From contig NW_024737068.1 in NCBI RefSeq assembly GCF_018991925.1, forward strand, positions 616,235 through 680,234: a DNA stretch of 64,000 nt, in the 5' to 3' direction. A program made the position numbers and the translations under genes. This document shows positions 19,714 through 31,061 of this stretch, piece after piece. Positions within the stretch are counted from its first letter, which is position 1. The number at the start of each line of letters is the position of its first letter. This DNA comes from Homarus americanus. Its lineage: Eukaryota > Arthropoda > Malacostraca > Decapoda > Nephropidae. The notes under the pieces are model-generated. The model was given only the letters and a program-made list of their open reading frames with translations, searched no databases and was not told where the DNA came from.

Positions 19714-20229
19714 CAGTGTTGTACGTTGAAGCCGTCAATGGACGGCGGCAATTTTTTTTGTCAACGCTGACGCTATCGATTTTTTGGGCAGGTGACGCAG
19801 TCAACTTTTCACCCAAGTGTCAATTGTTCGTCAACTTCTAAAATTTGCGATTTTTACAAGTTAGATTTTCAATTATCTTGTTATAAAGACGACCGACAAG
19901 GCCATGAGGGAGTGGTTCATAAAATACAACACCCCCATCCCCTCTAGTGCTGCCGTGGAGCGCATGTTCTCCATGGACAAGGACTTCTTGAGATGCTAGT
20001 ATTCTTGCGGGAGAACAATTTAATATTAAAATTATATAATATAAATCATAATAAATTATTAAAATTTTATGAATATTTTTTATTTTGCATTTTACTCCCA
20101 TACATAGGAGAATAAGCATTTCGGGGCTGCATTTGTACGCCACTGAAAACACGTTGACGCTAACGGCGTCAATTTATGAAATAGTTTACGCTGACGGCGC
20201 CACTTTTTTCGTTGATGCGTACAACACTG
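19714..20229 (+). mobile_element. hAT transposon remnant with terminal inverted repeats
   Basis: The ends are CAGTGTTGTACG and CGTACAACACTG, a perfect 12-bp inverted repeat. Both flanks continue inward with related GACG(C/G)C-rich subterminal words such as TTGACGC and GACGGCG. The element is 516 bp, far below an autonomous hAT (usually above 2.5 kb), and keeps only the last part of a transposase. I could not read a convincing 8-bp target duplication, so it may be old. Confidence 0.8.
19889..19999 (+). pseudogene. hAT transposase C-terminal dimerisation domain fragment
   Basis: A 36-codon open stretch ending in TAG reads KAMREWFIKYNTPIPSS, then AAVERMFSMDKDFLR. The SSAAVERMFS core is the hallmark of the hAT C-terminal dimerisation region, where it normally reads S-A-x-E-R-x-F-S. 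The N-terminal BED finger and the catalytic part are missing, so no active product is expected. Confidence 0.8.
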
Positions 20230-20875
20230 ATTGTACTAGATTCTAAAAATGTTTTGACAAAACATATTCATAGGGATTATTTAAGAATACTTTCACTACA
20301 TACCTGATGAATTTAATGCTTGTTAGTTACTCTGAACAAATTATAGAGGAATCCTGACGAGAACATTTGATTGCAATTTTTTTGGCAATATGCAAATATA
20401 AATGATCATTTCATCTGCTAACCATGTCCCCTTTAATGGGTCTAAATGGGCTCTTCCAACACCCAGACTTGAATTTATATGATGTGTGGACTAAACAATT
20501 ACAGATACATCATTAATTTATGGTGGCAATTGAACTAGCGGAGGTACTATTTAAGCGTAGCTTCTGTTGAGAATAGCTACTGAAATTCATTCTTGATCAA
20601 ATTACTATTCTCAAAACATACTAGAATCAGAAAGGTTGCTCTCATCCTGTAGAACATAAAAGTCATTTAATGGCTTAATTCTTTTGAATCTCTAGTCATA
20701 ATGATCAACAACATAAAGCACATGGTGCTGAATGTCCTGTTGGCTGATTGGCTCCAGTCCTTGGGTTTGAGCCTAAACTCCAAAAATAAATAAAGATTAA
20801 AGTACAGTACTGCCAAATAAGAGTCGACATAGCTGAGCAATAGGGGTTGGGTGTAAGTGATTTGATGAAATCTTA
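20230..20875. other. Non-coding stretch between two DNA elements
   Basis: No gene or repeat recognised between the hAT remnant and the Harbinger-like element. Confidence 0.5.
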
Positions 20876-21112
20876 AAGGTGCGGCCGCACATCGGAAACA
20901 CTGCCGGCATCACCGCTGTCGACATGTCGGATACATATTTGCGACAATGTAGGCAACACTGTTAGTAAACATGTTGGTAACAGAGGTGAAGCCAAAAGGC
21001 CGTCCACACGTGTCTGAAGACACGAACGTTAGATGTGTGATGTTGGTTTTCATGTGGCATGTGTATTACATGCAATAAGCATAAACACATTAATATGTAT
21101 CATTCCTTACCT

Positions 21113-22582
21113 CTATTCCAGCGTTGTATGTAGGATGTGGCATGTGTTTGCCAACCAGGAAGCACATGCTTTGGTATGCAAACCACTTGGCTACTGTAGG
21201 CATCTTGCGCACCATCTCCAGATTTCCACTTCTTGGTCTTCTTCATTTCTCTCCTGAATTGTGCAATCATCTTCTCCACCTCGCCTTTTTCCACGTGCAG
21301 TGCATCGGCGATGTTTCTCCATAATAATAATAATAATTAACGGTTTATTGAAAGAGCTTGGCAGCCAGAACGCTGAAAATATACAGTTACATATTTGGGG
21401 AATGGGTTTCGAATTACAAATAATATACAAGTAATATAAGTGATACAAATAAGATATATAATAACTAGATGGGGAAAAGCTCAAACTACAGTGCATTTCA
21501 ACATAGTGACAGTGCAAGAAGTAGTATTTACTGGGAGTGAATACACTGGTTTATTACAAGTTATTGATAATTTTTACAATGGTTGGGACTGGGCTGTTCT
21601 TATAGCGATCAGTTCGGCTGCTGGATCTATGGCGTCAGTCGTGCACGAATCAAGGCTAGGGATCTCAGGTGGTAGTAGGAGCCGGTGTCGAGGATGGTGT
21701 AGAAGCTTCTTACCAAATTTGCAGATGAGGTCGTGGTGATGGTCAGCGAGAGTCGAAAGGGTCAGTGTGTTGAGCGCTTCTTGATATGTGGAGGAAGACC
21801 AGGTGGGGGAGGCATAGGTGAGCTTGGGAAGTATGAATGTTGTGTAAACACTGAGGAACTCGGGTGCAGGAACTCCGAGGGACTTGAGTCAGCGGAGGAG
21901 GTGGAGACGGAAACTGGAGGATTTGACAACTTCACTGACGTGTGGTTTCCAATTTAGTTTGTTGTCTATGGTGACGCCGAGGGGCTTCGTGGAATCTACA
22001 ACCTGGAGTGTGTTCGGACCTAAAGTAATGGAAGGAGGTGGGACAATGTCGGAGGAGAGGTTGATGTGCATAACCATGGTCTTGGTATGGTTGATGGTGG
22101 CCCAGTCTTGGAGACTGTTCAATAAATTCTGAAGGGCGGTATAGTTGGGAGCAGAATTGTTGACGCTGATCCCAATGGTGGAGTCGTTGACATATTTCCA
22201 GCGAGCAGGGGTTTCTCTTAGGGCATCATTGATGAGCATAAGGAAGCAGAGTGGTCCCATCTTGGTGCCTTGGGGGACGCCACAGGTGAGTGACTGAAAG
22301 GTGGAGACAGCCCCTCGGAAGTGTACAGCTTGGCGTCGGTCACTGAGGAAGTCTGTAAGCCATGGTATAAGACTTCTCCGAAGCCCGAGGTCAATAGCTT
22401 TGTTGATGATTATATTGTGGTCGACTAGGTCGAATGCTTTAGTGAAATCAATGAAGGTGACAGCTACAGACGTCTGCTCTCTTGATCTTATTCTTGTAAT
22501 TCACATATGTTGGGTTCCATAGTACTCTGTGTGAGTGGTACAATTCTATTAACAAAATAGTTTGCTCCTGGGTCCACTCCAT
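21113..22582 (-). pseudogene. MADF-domain protein split by a LINE
   Basis: The frame begins with ATG at 22582 (MEWTQEQTILLIELYHS, then LWNPTYVNYKNKIKRADV) and stops being MADF-like at about 22467. It resumes at 21320 on the other side of the LINE with RNIADALHVEKGEVEKMIAQ and KKWKSGDGAQDAY. The order and spacing are those of a MADF (Myb/SANT-like) DNA-binding domain, and the cut falls in the expected Trp codon between ADV and RNIADAL. A further one-base shift after AYSSQ moves the last part (WFAYQSMCFLVGKHMPH) to another frame. It is a broken gene, most likely transposon-borne because of the flanking inverted ends. Confidence 0.75.
21321..22466 (-). mobile_element. 5'-truncated non-LTR retrotransposon (LINE), 3' half of RT
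   Basis: On the minus strand the conceptual protein runs VTFIDFTKAFDLVDHN, then LTCGVPQGTKMGPLCF, then KYVNDSTIG, then LGVTIDNKLNWKPHVSEV. These are reverse-transcriptase motifs. The catalytic box reads YVND, so the second Asp is replaced by Asn. The element starts abruptly in the RT and ends in a (TAT)n tail at 21321-21340. Its 3' untranslated end (21321-21488) is repeated at 33818-33985. The clade is uncertain (CR1/L2/jockey-like group). Confidence 0.85.
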
Positions 22583-22861
22583 CCCAAAAATTATAGACCG
22601 AGCGATGGGTAAGGCCGCCCTGATGCAGCTGTTGTGTGTGTCTGTCCCTACCCGGATACCTGCGCCGCAACATCACCTCGTCCACACCACAGCCACCAAC
22701 AAATCACCGACACAGTGGTACAAACGTGTTCGAGACTTTGTGTTCGTTACAAGTTAACAACTTGTTGCCTACCTTGTCACCGCCGTGTTGCCAACGCATG
22801 TTTCCGACACATGTGGCCGCACCTTTACGTAGCGAAGCAACAATCCACATTAGCTCCAGAC

Positions 22862-22928
22862 CTCGTGGGACTGCCCAGTATGTTCCAATTGGCCCGTTGC
22901 AGGTTCATCCATTCTTATGTTCTTATGT
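22862..22928 (+). mobile_element. Short 3'-tail fragment of the CR1-type LINE
   Basis: GGGACTGCCCAGTATG, then TTGGCCCG, then ATTCTTATGTTCTTATG, matches the 3' tail of the LINE at 27361-30700, here in the opposite orientation. It is a heavily 5'-truncated copy and codes for nothing. Confidence 0.75.
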
Positions 22929-23112
22929 AACGCACGGATCTCAATATTATCAAGGATTCGAGTCCTGCTTGGCCCGGACGCACGTGAGAATATCTAGTGA
23001 CACAACCAAACATCACAGGTTTCCTCCTGTACTAACACTGGACAAATAACAAAATAAAGACCATAAAGTAACAAAGAATGGGCCGACTGGCTAGTAGGAC
23101 ATCAAAAGGTGT

Positions 23113-23593
23113 TGTTAATGCTCATATGAGCGTTATTGGTTTGTTGCTGGAGAAATAAACCCTCAACATTGACAAGTACCATATATTTCGATCAAAATTT
23201 GTGAAAGAACAATTCACATATAACAAATGCTGTTATCTCAGGACACACTATGAATAATACAATCAATATACAGTACATAGCCTGTTAACATCTTAAATAT
23301 AACTCACATGTTACATCTGTTGATACATCAGGAGACAAGTTGTATAATATGATCAAATTACAGTACATAAATATACTTATTAAAGTTATTTAGAGTTTAT
23401 ATTTACGTTTTAGGGTCTTGGGTTTGACCAGCGTGTTGTTTCTTCTGCAAGAATTGGTAGACTAGTGTGAGCAATCGCAGGCCGAGGCGAGGGCCATCTG
23501 TTTCATATTGGACATGTCAACAAACACGTTGTCAGCACTACCTCTCTTCTCATCCTCTCTCTCAATCATGTTTATCTTACCGTGGTGGTAGCA
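23113..23593 (-). repeat. 3' LTR of the BEL/Pao element
   Basis: 481 bp, nearly identical along its length to the LTR at 31913-32921 apart from a few substitutions, a shorter CT run, and the absence of a 496-bp insertion. It preserves the empty target site GAAATAAAC/CCTCAAC of that insertion. The integrase-end reading frame runs a short way into it. Confidence 0.92.
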
Positions 23594-26493
23594 CTTCCGC
23601 TGTCGGGCTTTGCACAAAATCACAGCATATTATTAGATTCACACTCCGATTCCTTCCAACAGGCAGAGTCTCGTCACTGGGCGTATTAACAGAGTCCTTT
23701 GTCTTCACTTTAACACTTCGCACCAGGCCATCTTTGCTCGGTAGAGCCTCCTGTATTCTCTCTAGCATCCACTGACTGGGAAGGGGTTGTCCAGAGATGA
23801 TCACGATATCCCCAGCGTGGAGATTACGGCGAGTTTTGAAGAACCTTTGTCGCTGACGTAATGTTGGGAGATATTCTTTTACCCACCTTTTCCAAAATTG
23901 GTTCGCAATGAATTGGTACACTTCCATCTTCGTCGGTACCCTTCTGTCATGGACCAATCGCCTCCGGTGGACAGTGTCTCCAGGTTCATCCGTAGTATGT
24001 GAAGTGGCGTTAGTGCTTCTAGATACTTTGGGTAGTCAGACACTGGGGTGATGGGCCTTCCGTTGATAATCTCTTCTCCGGCGCAGAACACAGTGCTGAG
24101 GCGTTCATCGTCTAGTACATGGGAACCCACCACTCCCTGGAGGACCTTCCTTACAGTGCGGATTTGTTGCTCCCACACTCCTCCTATGTGAGAGGCTGTC
24201 GGGGGGTTGAACTGCCATTCTATTTGTTTCTGTAGAAGGGCATTCCCGACCTTGTCACTGTTGTTCCAGCCATTCACCGCCTCTCGTAACTCTTGGCTAG
24301 CTCCAATCATGTTGGTTCCCCTGTAAGACCGAACACGTTTGGGAGGTCCCCTGCAGCAGGTGAATCTTGTCAGGGCATTGGGGAACGAGTCGGTGTCTGG
24401 TGAGGTGAGGACTTCTATGTGTATGGCTCTGGTGGTCATGCAGGTGAATAAGCATCCCTATCTCTTCGCCTGGGCTCGTCCTTGTTTAACCAAAAAAAAG
24501 GGCTGAAGCAATCAATTCCAGTGTAGGTGAACGGCTGGCCTCCTGGGCGCACTAGATCTTCTGGCAGGTCGGCTTGGCGTTAGTGGGTAGGTCTCCAGTT
24601 GCTTCTTCGGCAAGTCACACACGTCCGTATTGTGCGGTCGAGTAATTTGCGGCACTTGGGTATCCAGTACGTCTCGCGTATTATGGCAAGAGTGTGTTCT
24701 CGTCCTGAGTGTCCAGCTCTAGTTTAAGTGTACCTCTCTCCCAATGAGCCCCGTGATCCTGTTGTCCCTTGCCAATAGTATGGGATTCTCCTGGTCTGGG
24801 TGGAGAGTGGCATGTTTCAGTCGGCCACCTACTCTGATCAGACCGTCTGTGTCTAGATGAGGTTCCAGCCGCCGTATGTCGCTATCTCTCACGGGTTGTC
24901 CCTGTTGTAACATTCCTAGTTCTCGAGGGAATCCTTTCCTTTGCATCAATCTTAAGACGGCTAATTTCGCCTCTTCCAATTTGTTCACCTGGAGCCGATT
25001 TTCTCGGTGATGTTTGTTCTTTCGCTTCCCAAGCCGCCATTCTATAAACCTTCTAATCCACGCTACGCTCTTCAGAAGTCGATGCCTCGATGAGTACCTG
25101 GCCCATAGCTAATCGAGGGTACCCTGACCCTGGTCAACGTTTGTCATCAGCACTGTGGTTTCCTTCTTCACCTCTGGGTTTCCGTCTTTGAGGTCTGGAA
25201 TCCTCAATGGACTCTTTGGCCAACTGTCTTCTTCCAACAAGAGGAAAGCAGGTCCTCGAATCCACCTGCCCTCCTCATTGAGCTCTGCTCTACGTAATCC
25301 ACGACTAGCCTCGTCTGCCGGGTTCAGTGCCGACGTCACGTGGCGCCATTGTTCTACCTTGGAATCCTCGTGTATCGTTGCCACTCGAATGGTCACGAAG
25401 GAATGGAAATGTCTTTCGGTGTTTCGTATGTATTGAAGGACTGCTGTACTGTCTGTCCGGAACACTGAGCTGTCTATTTGTAATTCAAGTTCTCGTCGTA
25501 GTCGTTTGCCTGCCTTGGCAGCCAGTACTGTCGCGCAGAGCTCGAGTCGAGGTATGGTCTTGGAGTATATATATAATTTTGGCTCTTGTGACGCTCGGAG
25601 CAATGAGTCCCAGTGGGTCATATATGGGGCTGACCATACTCAGAAGGTTTCGTTTCGTCTCTGGTTTCTTACGGATGTGGACCCGGACCTCTAGTTCGTC
25701 CTTTTCCAGGTCCCACAAGATTCCCAGCACTCGTTCAGTGGGGAGCCTGTCGTCTTTCAAATGACTTCCTTTATTCCCACGGCTTTTTCTGTCTGTGGAA
25801 TTGCTTTGAGGACTTCCCTGTGATTACAGACCACCTTCGTAAGTCCGAATCCGCCCTTCTTTTTCAGCTGTCTCAGTCAATGGGTAATTATCGTTGCCTT
25901 TCCCGGCGAATCTACTGAGAGAAGCAGATCGTCAATGTAGAAGTTACGATTCGCTTTCTTGATGTCGTCATGGAGACTTTCCCTGCAATCTTGGAATGTT
26001 CGTTGTAGTGCATATCCGGAGCATGAAGGGCTACACATACCTTCAAAGAGATGTACTGTCATTTAGTAAGTGGAGGGGCCCCTGGCAGCTGGTCGTCCTT
26101 GTAAGGCGTCTCGATGTTCAGTACTGCTCGCACTTAATGGAACATTACCTCGATATCAGCCGGGAGTGCCACCTTTCCTTGTCTGAACCTGATGACGACT
26201 CCCATCAAATATGCTGTTAAGGTCTGGCCCTTGCATCACCTGGCTGTTCAATGACATCAACTCACATTTGGCTGCACAATTAAAACTATTTTCACCTTTT
26301 CTGGCTTGTTGGGATTCAACACGGGGTGGTGTGAGAGATACCAGGTCTTCCCGGGTGTAACACTACGTTCTTGATGTGGGACTCGCTCAGCATGTCCCTC
26401 GTCAACTAGACGTCTCATCTCTTCTTGATACCTCTGAGAGAGCCTTGGGTTCTTTAGGAGGCATTTTCGGACCAGCCAATCGCTGTTCGGCAA
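23577..26493 (-). pseudogene. BEL/Pao pol remnant (RT, RNase H, integrase)
   Basis: From 5' to 3' on the minus strand: an RT N-terminal part (26257-26493, WLVRKCLLKNPRLSQRYQEE); the RT catalytic box FYIDDLLLSV (25877-26062); the Pao connection LLSMVSPIYDPLGLIAPSV with the RNase H part (25109-25760, including FRTDSTAVLQYI and LNPADEASRG); an integrase zinc-binding and spacer part (24719-24988); and the integrase core and tail (23577-24439, GTNMIGASQEL, FNPPTASHIGGVWEQQIRTV). These are standard for the family. The pieces lie in different frames with stops between them, so the polyprotein is broken. Confidence 0.88.
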
Positions 26494-26632
26494 GCTTCTT
26501 ATTGTCTGAGAGTTCCCGTTCTTCCTGGTGAAACAACAATGACCTTGGGGATAGTGATGGATCGGCTCTTTCTTTCTCCTATGCTAACCACTTTTACACT
26601 GATCTCTTCTGCGTTTACACTACTTCTTTCTG

Positions 26633-27267
26633 TCATGATTGTGCCAATGGAGACGGGAAAAACTGGCATTCCCTCTGCTTACAGCCTTGGTACTGCTCGT
26701 CAGAAACCCCTGTGAAGTGTAGAAGCCTCGAGTGTACTCCAGAGCAGCCATCTATACCACACGCCATCTTCTGGCTGCACTCCGTTATCCGGTGATTATG
26801 ACCCAGGCTGGCGAAGTAGCGACATTCTTCCCTTACGAGGGAAGTTCGCTTCCCTGGGGACATGCTGAGGAATGTCCGACAAATCTGAAGGTGATCTCTG
26901 TGGCATAACGAGCAGCGTTCATCGTTCATTTCTCTGGTTGCCTTCATTCTTGATGTCACCAGACCCACAAGTTTCTTCCTCGACGAGGATTGGCATGAGG
27001 ATGAGTCTGCATATATTCAGCTTGGTTCCTCTGGTCCTTGTCCCTTGGGGCCTCCTCCGCCTTGTCGACCATATCCATAGTGAATTCCAACATCCACTCG
27101 ATCCCAGGAGGCTTCACTTGCTTCCCTTTGTATTTATGCACGTTATTCACATAGTCATCACTTATGGTCCTTCATCAATGTTAGTGGTTTCGGTGAGCGA
27201 GTTTCATGCTCGGAAGTACTTCCACGCTCACCCTGGTGAAACATTTTCAGCTCCGTGGTTAAGGTGA
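26633..27267 (-). pseudogene. BEL/Pao gag C-terminal remnant
   Basis: The segment CSLCHRDHLQICRTFLSM, then CRYFASLGHNHRITEC, then CGIDGCSGVHSRLLHF has the Cys/His pattern typical of the gag-pol boundary of BEL/Pao elements (nucleic-acid-binding knuckles). An upstream piece (26956-27150, GIEWMLEFTMDMVDKAEEAP) is probably more gag. The two parts are in different frames. The rest of gag is cut off by the LINE insertion at 27361. Confidence 0.7.
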
Positions 27268-27421
27268 GCGTCGGGAGTCCTCTTCAAGTATAAAGTGTTT
27301 CTTTGTCAGTTTCGGTTTCAGGAAGGTCGTGTCTCTGGTAGTGATAACACCTTTCCGCGATAAGAACATAAGAATGGAGGAAACTGCAGCGGGCCTATTG
27401 ACCCATACTGGGCAGTCCCGT

Positions 27422-30280
27422 TTATACCCAACCCCTATTGCTCATATAAGCATCCAACCTATGTTTGAAGCTATCCACTGTATTCGAGTTAATGATGATA
27501 TTTGGTAACTTGTTCCATTCATCCACTACTCTGTTTCCAAACCAGTGTTTACCTATTTCACGCCGAAATCTAAATTTTTCTAATTTAAAACCATTGTTAC
27601 GAGTTTGCTCCTGGTTGGATAGTTTGAGTACCTTTGTAATGTCCCCTTTGTTTAACCCTGACTTCCATTTATACACCTCTATCATGTCGCCCCTCACTCT
27701 ACGTCTCTCAAGGGAGTGCAAATTAGGATGTATTAACCTGTCTCTGTATTCAAGGTTCCTGATGCCCCGGATTAGTCTTGTCATTCTCCTCTGGATTCTA
27801 TCCATTCTGTAATACGGTGACCAGAACTGAACTGCGTAATCCAGGTGAGGTCTCACAAGCGCTAGATATAATTTTAAGATGACCTCGCTAGTCTTGTAAC
27901 TAACACTCCTTTATATAAACCCAAGTACTTTATTAGCCTTGTTACGAGCAAAAACACATTGTTTACTTGGCTTAAGATTCCTACGTATCATTACTCCTAA
28001 ATCTCTCTCGCAGTCGGATTCCACAATGGCATCGTTGTTCATCTGGTAACTGGTTTCCCTGTTTACATCTCCTATACTGAGTACTTTACATTTGTCCACA
28101 TTGAATTTCATCTGCCATTTTTCCGACCATTCGAAAAATTTGTTTAGATCTTCCTGTAGTTTTGCAGAGTCCTCGTCAGATTTAATTACACGTCCTATTT
28201 TAGTGTCATCAGCAAATTTACTTATGTTGCTGTCTATGCCGATATCTATGTCGTTTATGTATATAATAAATAATAATGGTCTAAGTATTGAGCCTTGGGG
28301 AACTCCACTAGTGACGTTGCTCCAATGCGATTTAGTGCCGTTTATGCTCACTCGCTGTTTCCTGTCCCGTAACCACGCCCTAATCCATTTAAGGACCTTT
28401 GATGCCATGCGCTTCTACTTTTCTAATTAGTCTTTCGTGGGGGACTCTATCGAAGGCTTTGCTAAAGTCGAGATATACCACATCATAATTATGCCCCTCG
28501 TCCACCAATTCGAAAACTGATGAAAAGAATGTTAATAGATTAGTTACTTGTGAAGCCATGTTGGGAATCATTGATCAACTTGTGCTTCTCCAGGTGGTTT
28601 CGAATAGAGTTTGAAATAATTGATTCTAGTAATTTACCTACTAGCCTATTGATGTTAGACTGATTGGGCGGTAGTTAGAGGATAGTGATCTATCCCTTTT
28701 TGAAAATCGGTATTACATTCGCTATCCTCCAGGATTCTGGTACTACACCTGTTTTTAATGACATGTTAAACAACTTTGCTAAGGGCATACTAAGCTCTTC
28801 CTTACATTCCTTTAATATTCTGGCAAATATCTCATCGGGACCAGGTGACTTATTAGGCTTCAGTTTGTCTACTTGCTTATTAACATCGTTACTAGTCACT
28901 ACTATCTCGCTTAATTTGTTTCTTCACTATCTCTGAATAGAGTCGGTGCCTCGGGTATCATGTTTAAATTTTCGGTGGTGAAAACTGTTGAAAAATATTT
29001 ATTCAGATTATTGCTCATTTCTCCGTCGTTATCAGTTAGCTCGCCGGTATCTGAACGTATTGGTCCAATCTCATCTCGTGTTTTAGTTTGATACATTTGG
29101 TAGAATCCTTTGGGGTTTGTTTTCGCCTCCCCTGCTATCTTCAGTTCATAATTCCTATATCGGTCTTAACCCTACCGGCCAATACCTTATTATACTCCCG
29201 GAGGTAAATTTCGCCACGATTTATCCTTCTACCTATAGCCTTCCTTTGGCCAATAATGTTCTTTAAACAATTATTTATCCATTTAGGGCCATTGTTGTCT
29301 GATCTGAGTTTTTTGTATGGTATGTTCTGCCTTTGTGCATTAAGTAACTCATTATTTAAATTGTCATAGACCTCGGCAATCTCAGATCTCGTTATCAGGT
29401 CGGTGTCATCTGTCAGGTTCACACCCAAGCGTGACACCGCCTCTCTCAGCTGCCTCTTTAAACTATCAAAGTTTGCCCTTCTGAAATCTGGGACTTTAAT
29501 GGAATTCCCTTTACGTCTGACCTGAAAATCTAACTGGAATCTGATTTCTTTGTGATCGCTGTTTGCAAGTTCGTTCCCTACCTCGATATTGTTAATGAGG
29601 TTTTCTCTGTTCAACAGAACTAAATTGAGTATATTATTACCCCGGGTGGGTTCGGTTATATGTTGACTTAGGAAACAGTCCTGGATCGTTTCGAGGAAAT
29701 CCTCTGATACTGAGTTACCCGTAAGGTCAGTCCAATCTATTTGGCCAAGGTTAAAATCGCTTACTATACAGACTTTGTTGTGTATGGAAGCCCTGCGCAT
29801 TTCATCCCGGATAAGTCGCTCATTAACTCCATTAAGATTGGGAGGTCTATATATTACTCCTATGATTAATTTTTCCCTACTGTCGATTAATTCTATCCAA
29901 ATTGTTTCTGTCTTCCGCTCAGATTTTATTTCCTTATCTATTTCGCACTTCAGATTATCACCGACATAGATGGCTACTCCGCCTCCTTTCCTGGACAGCC
30001 TATCGGTATGGAACAATTTGTAATCCGCAATTTGGTATTCGACAGGTAACTCATGTGAGTCTCGGTTGATCCATGTTTCAGTGAATGCTATTATATCGAT
30101 TTTTTCGGTACATACCAAGGCCCTAACATCATCCATTTTGTTTTTCATACTTCTACTGTTCGCGTAGTAGACATTTAAGTTAGTCGTGTTCTGAGTCCTC
30201 CCTTTACCGCGTTTAGGTTTAAACTCCCTGTCTAATTTGGTTTTCATCATTCCTAACACTATTTCCCTGTAATCTTTCAC
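27422..30280 (-). pseudogene. LINE ORF2 (endonuclease-reverse transcriptase), frameshifted
   Basis: The endonuclease occupies 29141-30280: VYYANSRSMKNKMDDV, ETWINRD, RKGGGVAIYVGDNL, GVIYRPPN, ANSDHKEIRFQ. It is almost wholly intact, although the Asp-Phe-Asn box reads SDFNLGQIDW. The reverse transcriptase follows in pieces: LKPNKSPGPDEI (28690-28899), YLDFSKAFDRVPHERL (28389-28571), SGVPQGSILRPLLFIIYIND and FADDTK (27911-28408), then the thumb and tail HLDYAVQFWSPYYRMDRIQ to MSNRGWV (27422-27856). FADD is intact. At least four frame changes or stops separate the pieces, so no full product can be made. Confidence 0.9.
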
Positions 30281-30334
30281 TTTGTTTACCCGCTCCCACT
30301 GCAGTCTCCTCCAACCCCGTGCCCATTTGTTCCC

Positions 30335-30610
30335 CTAGCAGTTTAAAGACTTCGATATCTTTTGAACTGCCCCCTCTAGAGACCCAGCCAGGGTTGCCAC
30401 CCCATCCCTAGCATAAAGGTCCCTTCTGCCGTAGAAGTTGTCCCAGTTGTCAATGAATGGGACTGATATTGACTTGTAAGATCTTTTGTTGTTGATGAGA
30501 TTGTCGGACTGCAGTCCGACACGGGTCCTTTCCTGTAGGCGGCCATTTGGTGGTTCCGGGTGGAGCTCTTGGAGCAGCCAGGCCGGATTTGGGATTGGGG
30601 ATGGAGGTTA
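30335..30610 (-). pseudogene. LINE ORF1 C-terminal remnant
   Basis: A minus-strand frame ending in TAG at 30335 reads VPFIDNWDNFYGRRDLYARD, followed by GVATLAGSLEG. This resembles the end of the SGNH/GDSL-esterase-like ORF1 of CR1-group LINEs, where a DGVH motif is usual; here the His position is Ala. The upstream limit is not clear, and the function is inferred from memory of the family. Confidence 0.5.
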
Positions 30611-31061
30611 TCCTACCTGCAGGTATGAAAGGATACTGCAGGATTGCAAGTGTAAGCAGACCCCCGATCAGTGAACGCTTACCATCAACCCCCACTCTTG
30701 GACGTGGTCAGTTTCGGAGTGGTGCTCCCCCTGAACTGGGGTCCGCACTTGCTGGGGAGGATATTTCCTTGTACTGAGCACATCATTGTCATTCCTAAAA
30801 ACCCATTTGAATTCATATTACGCTACATAACATTCAAATCCACCGCGCTTGTAGAATCTCAGGAGAGACGTGTTTTTCCCATCCGTTTTACCCTCAGGAT
30901 CACCCCCAGTAAGTCCCGCCTTCAAACACAGTTGTCACTACGTTTATTCCACTCTCTACTGGCAAACGCAATCTTGAATTAGTCTGTGTGAATCTTCTTT
31001 AGTAATTCGCCAGACCTTTGTCAACTGAGGGTCATCCTTGAATGAGTAACAGTTAGATTGT

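Larger units (their letters stand above)
20876..22824 (-). mobile_element. Harbinger-like DNA element carrying a MADF gene
   Basis: The two ends are inverted: AAGGTGCGGCCGCACATCGG at the left, and at the right a segment whose complement reads AGGTGCGGCCACATGTGTCG. TTA sits just outside each end (20873-20875 and 22825-22827), consistent with the 3-bp duplication of PIF/Harbinger elements, though the ends differ by one base. It holds a minus-strand MADF-domain frame, a partner gene known from Harbinger elements, but no DDE nuclease gene was seen. A LINE occupies 21321-22466, so without it the element is only about 800 bp and is probably non-autonomous. Confidence 0.65.
27361..30700 (-). mobile_element. 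CR1/L2-type LINE inserted in the BEL gag
   Basis: Read on the minus strand, the element has an ORF1 tail, an endonuclease and a reverse transcriptase, and ends in the 3' tail CATTCTTATGTTCTT at 27361. The 3' end is firm because the same tail is found at 22862-22928. The 5' end near 30700 is an estimate. It lies in the same orientation as the host BEL element and separates gag pieces. Confidence 0.88.

Noticed and set aside
21889..22132. + strand open frames across the LINE
   Set aside because: They are shadows of the minus-strand reverse transcriptase, which has recognisable motifs.
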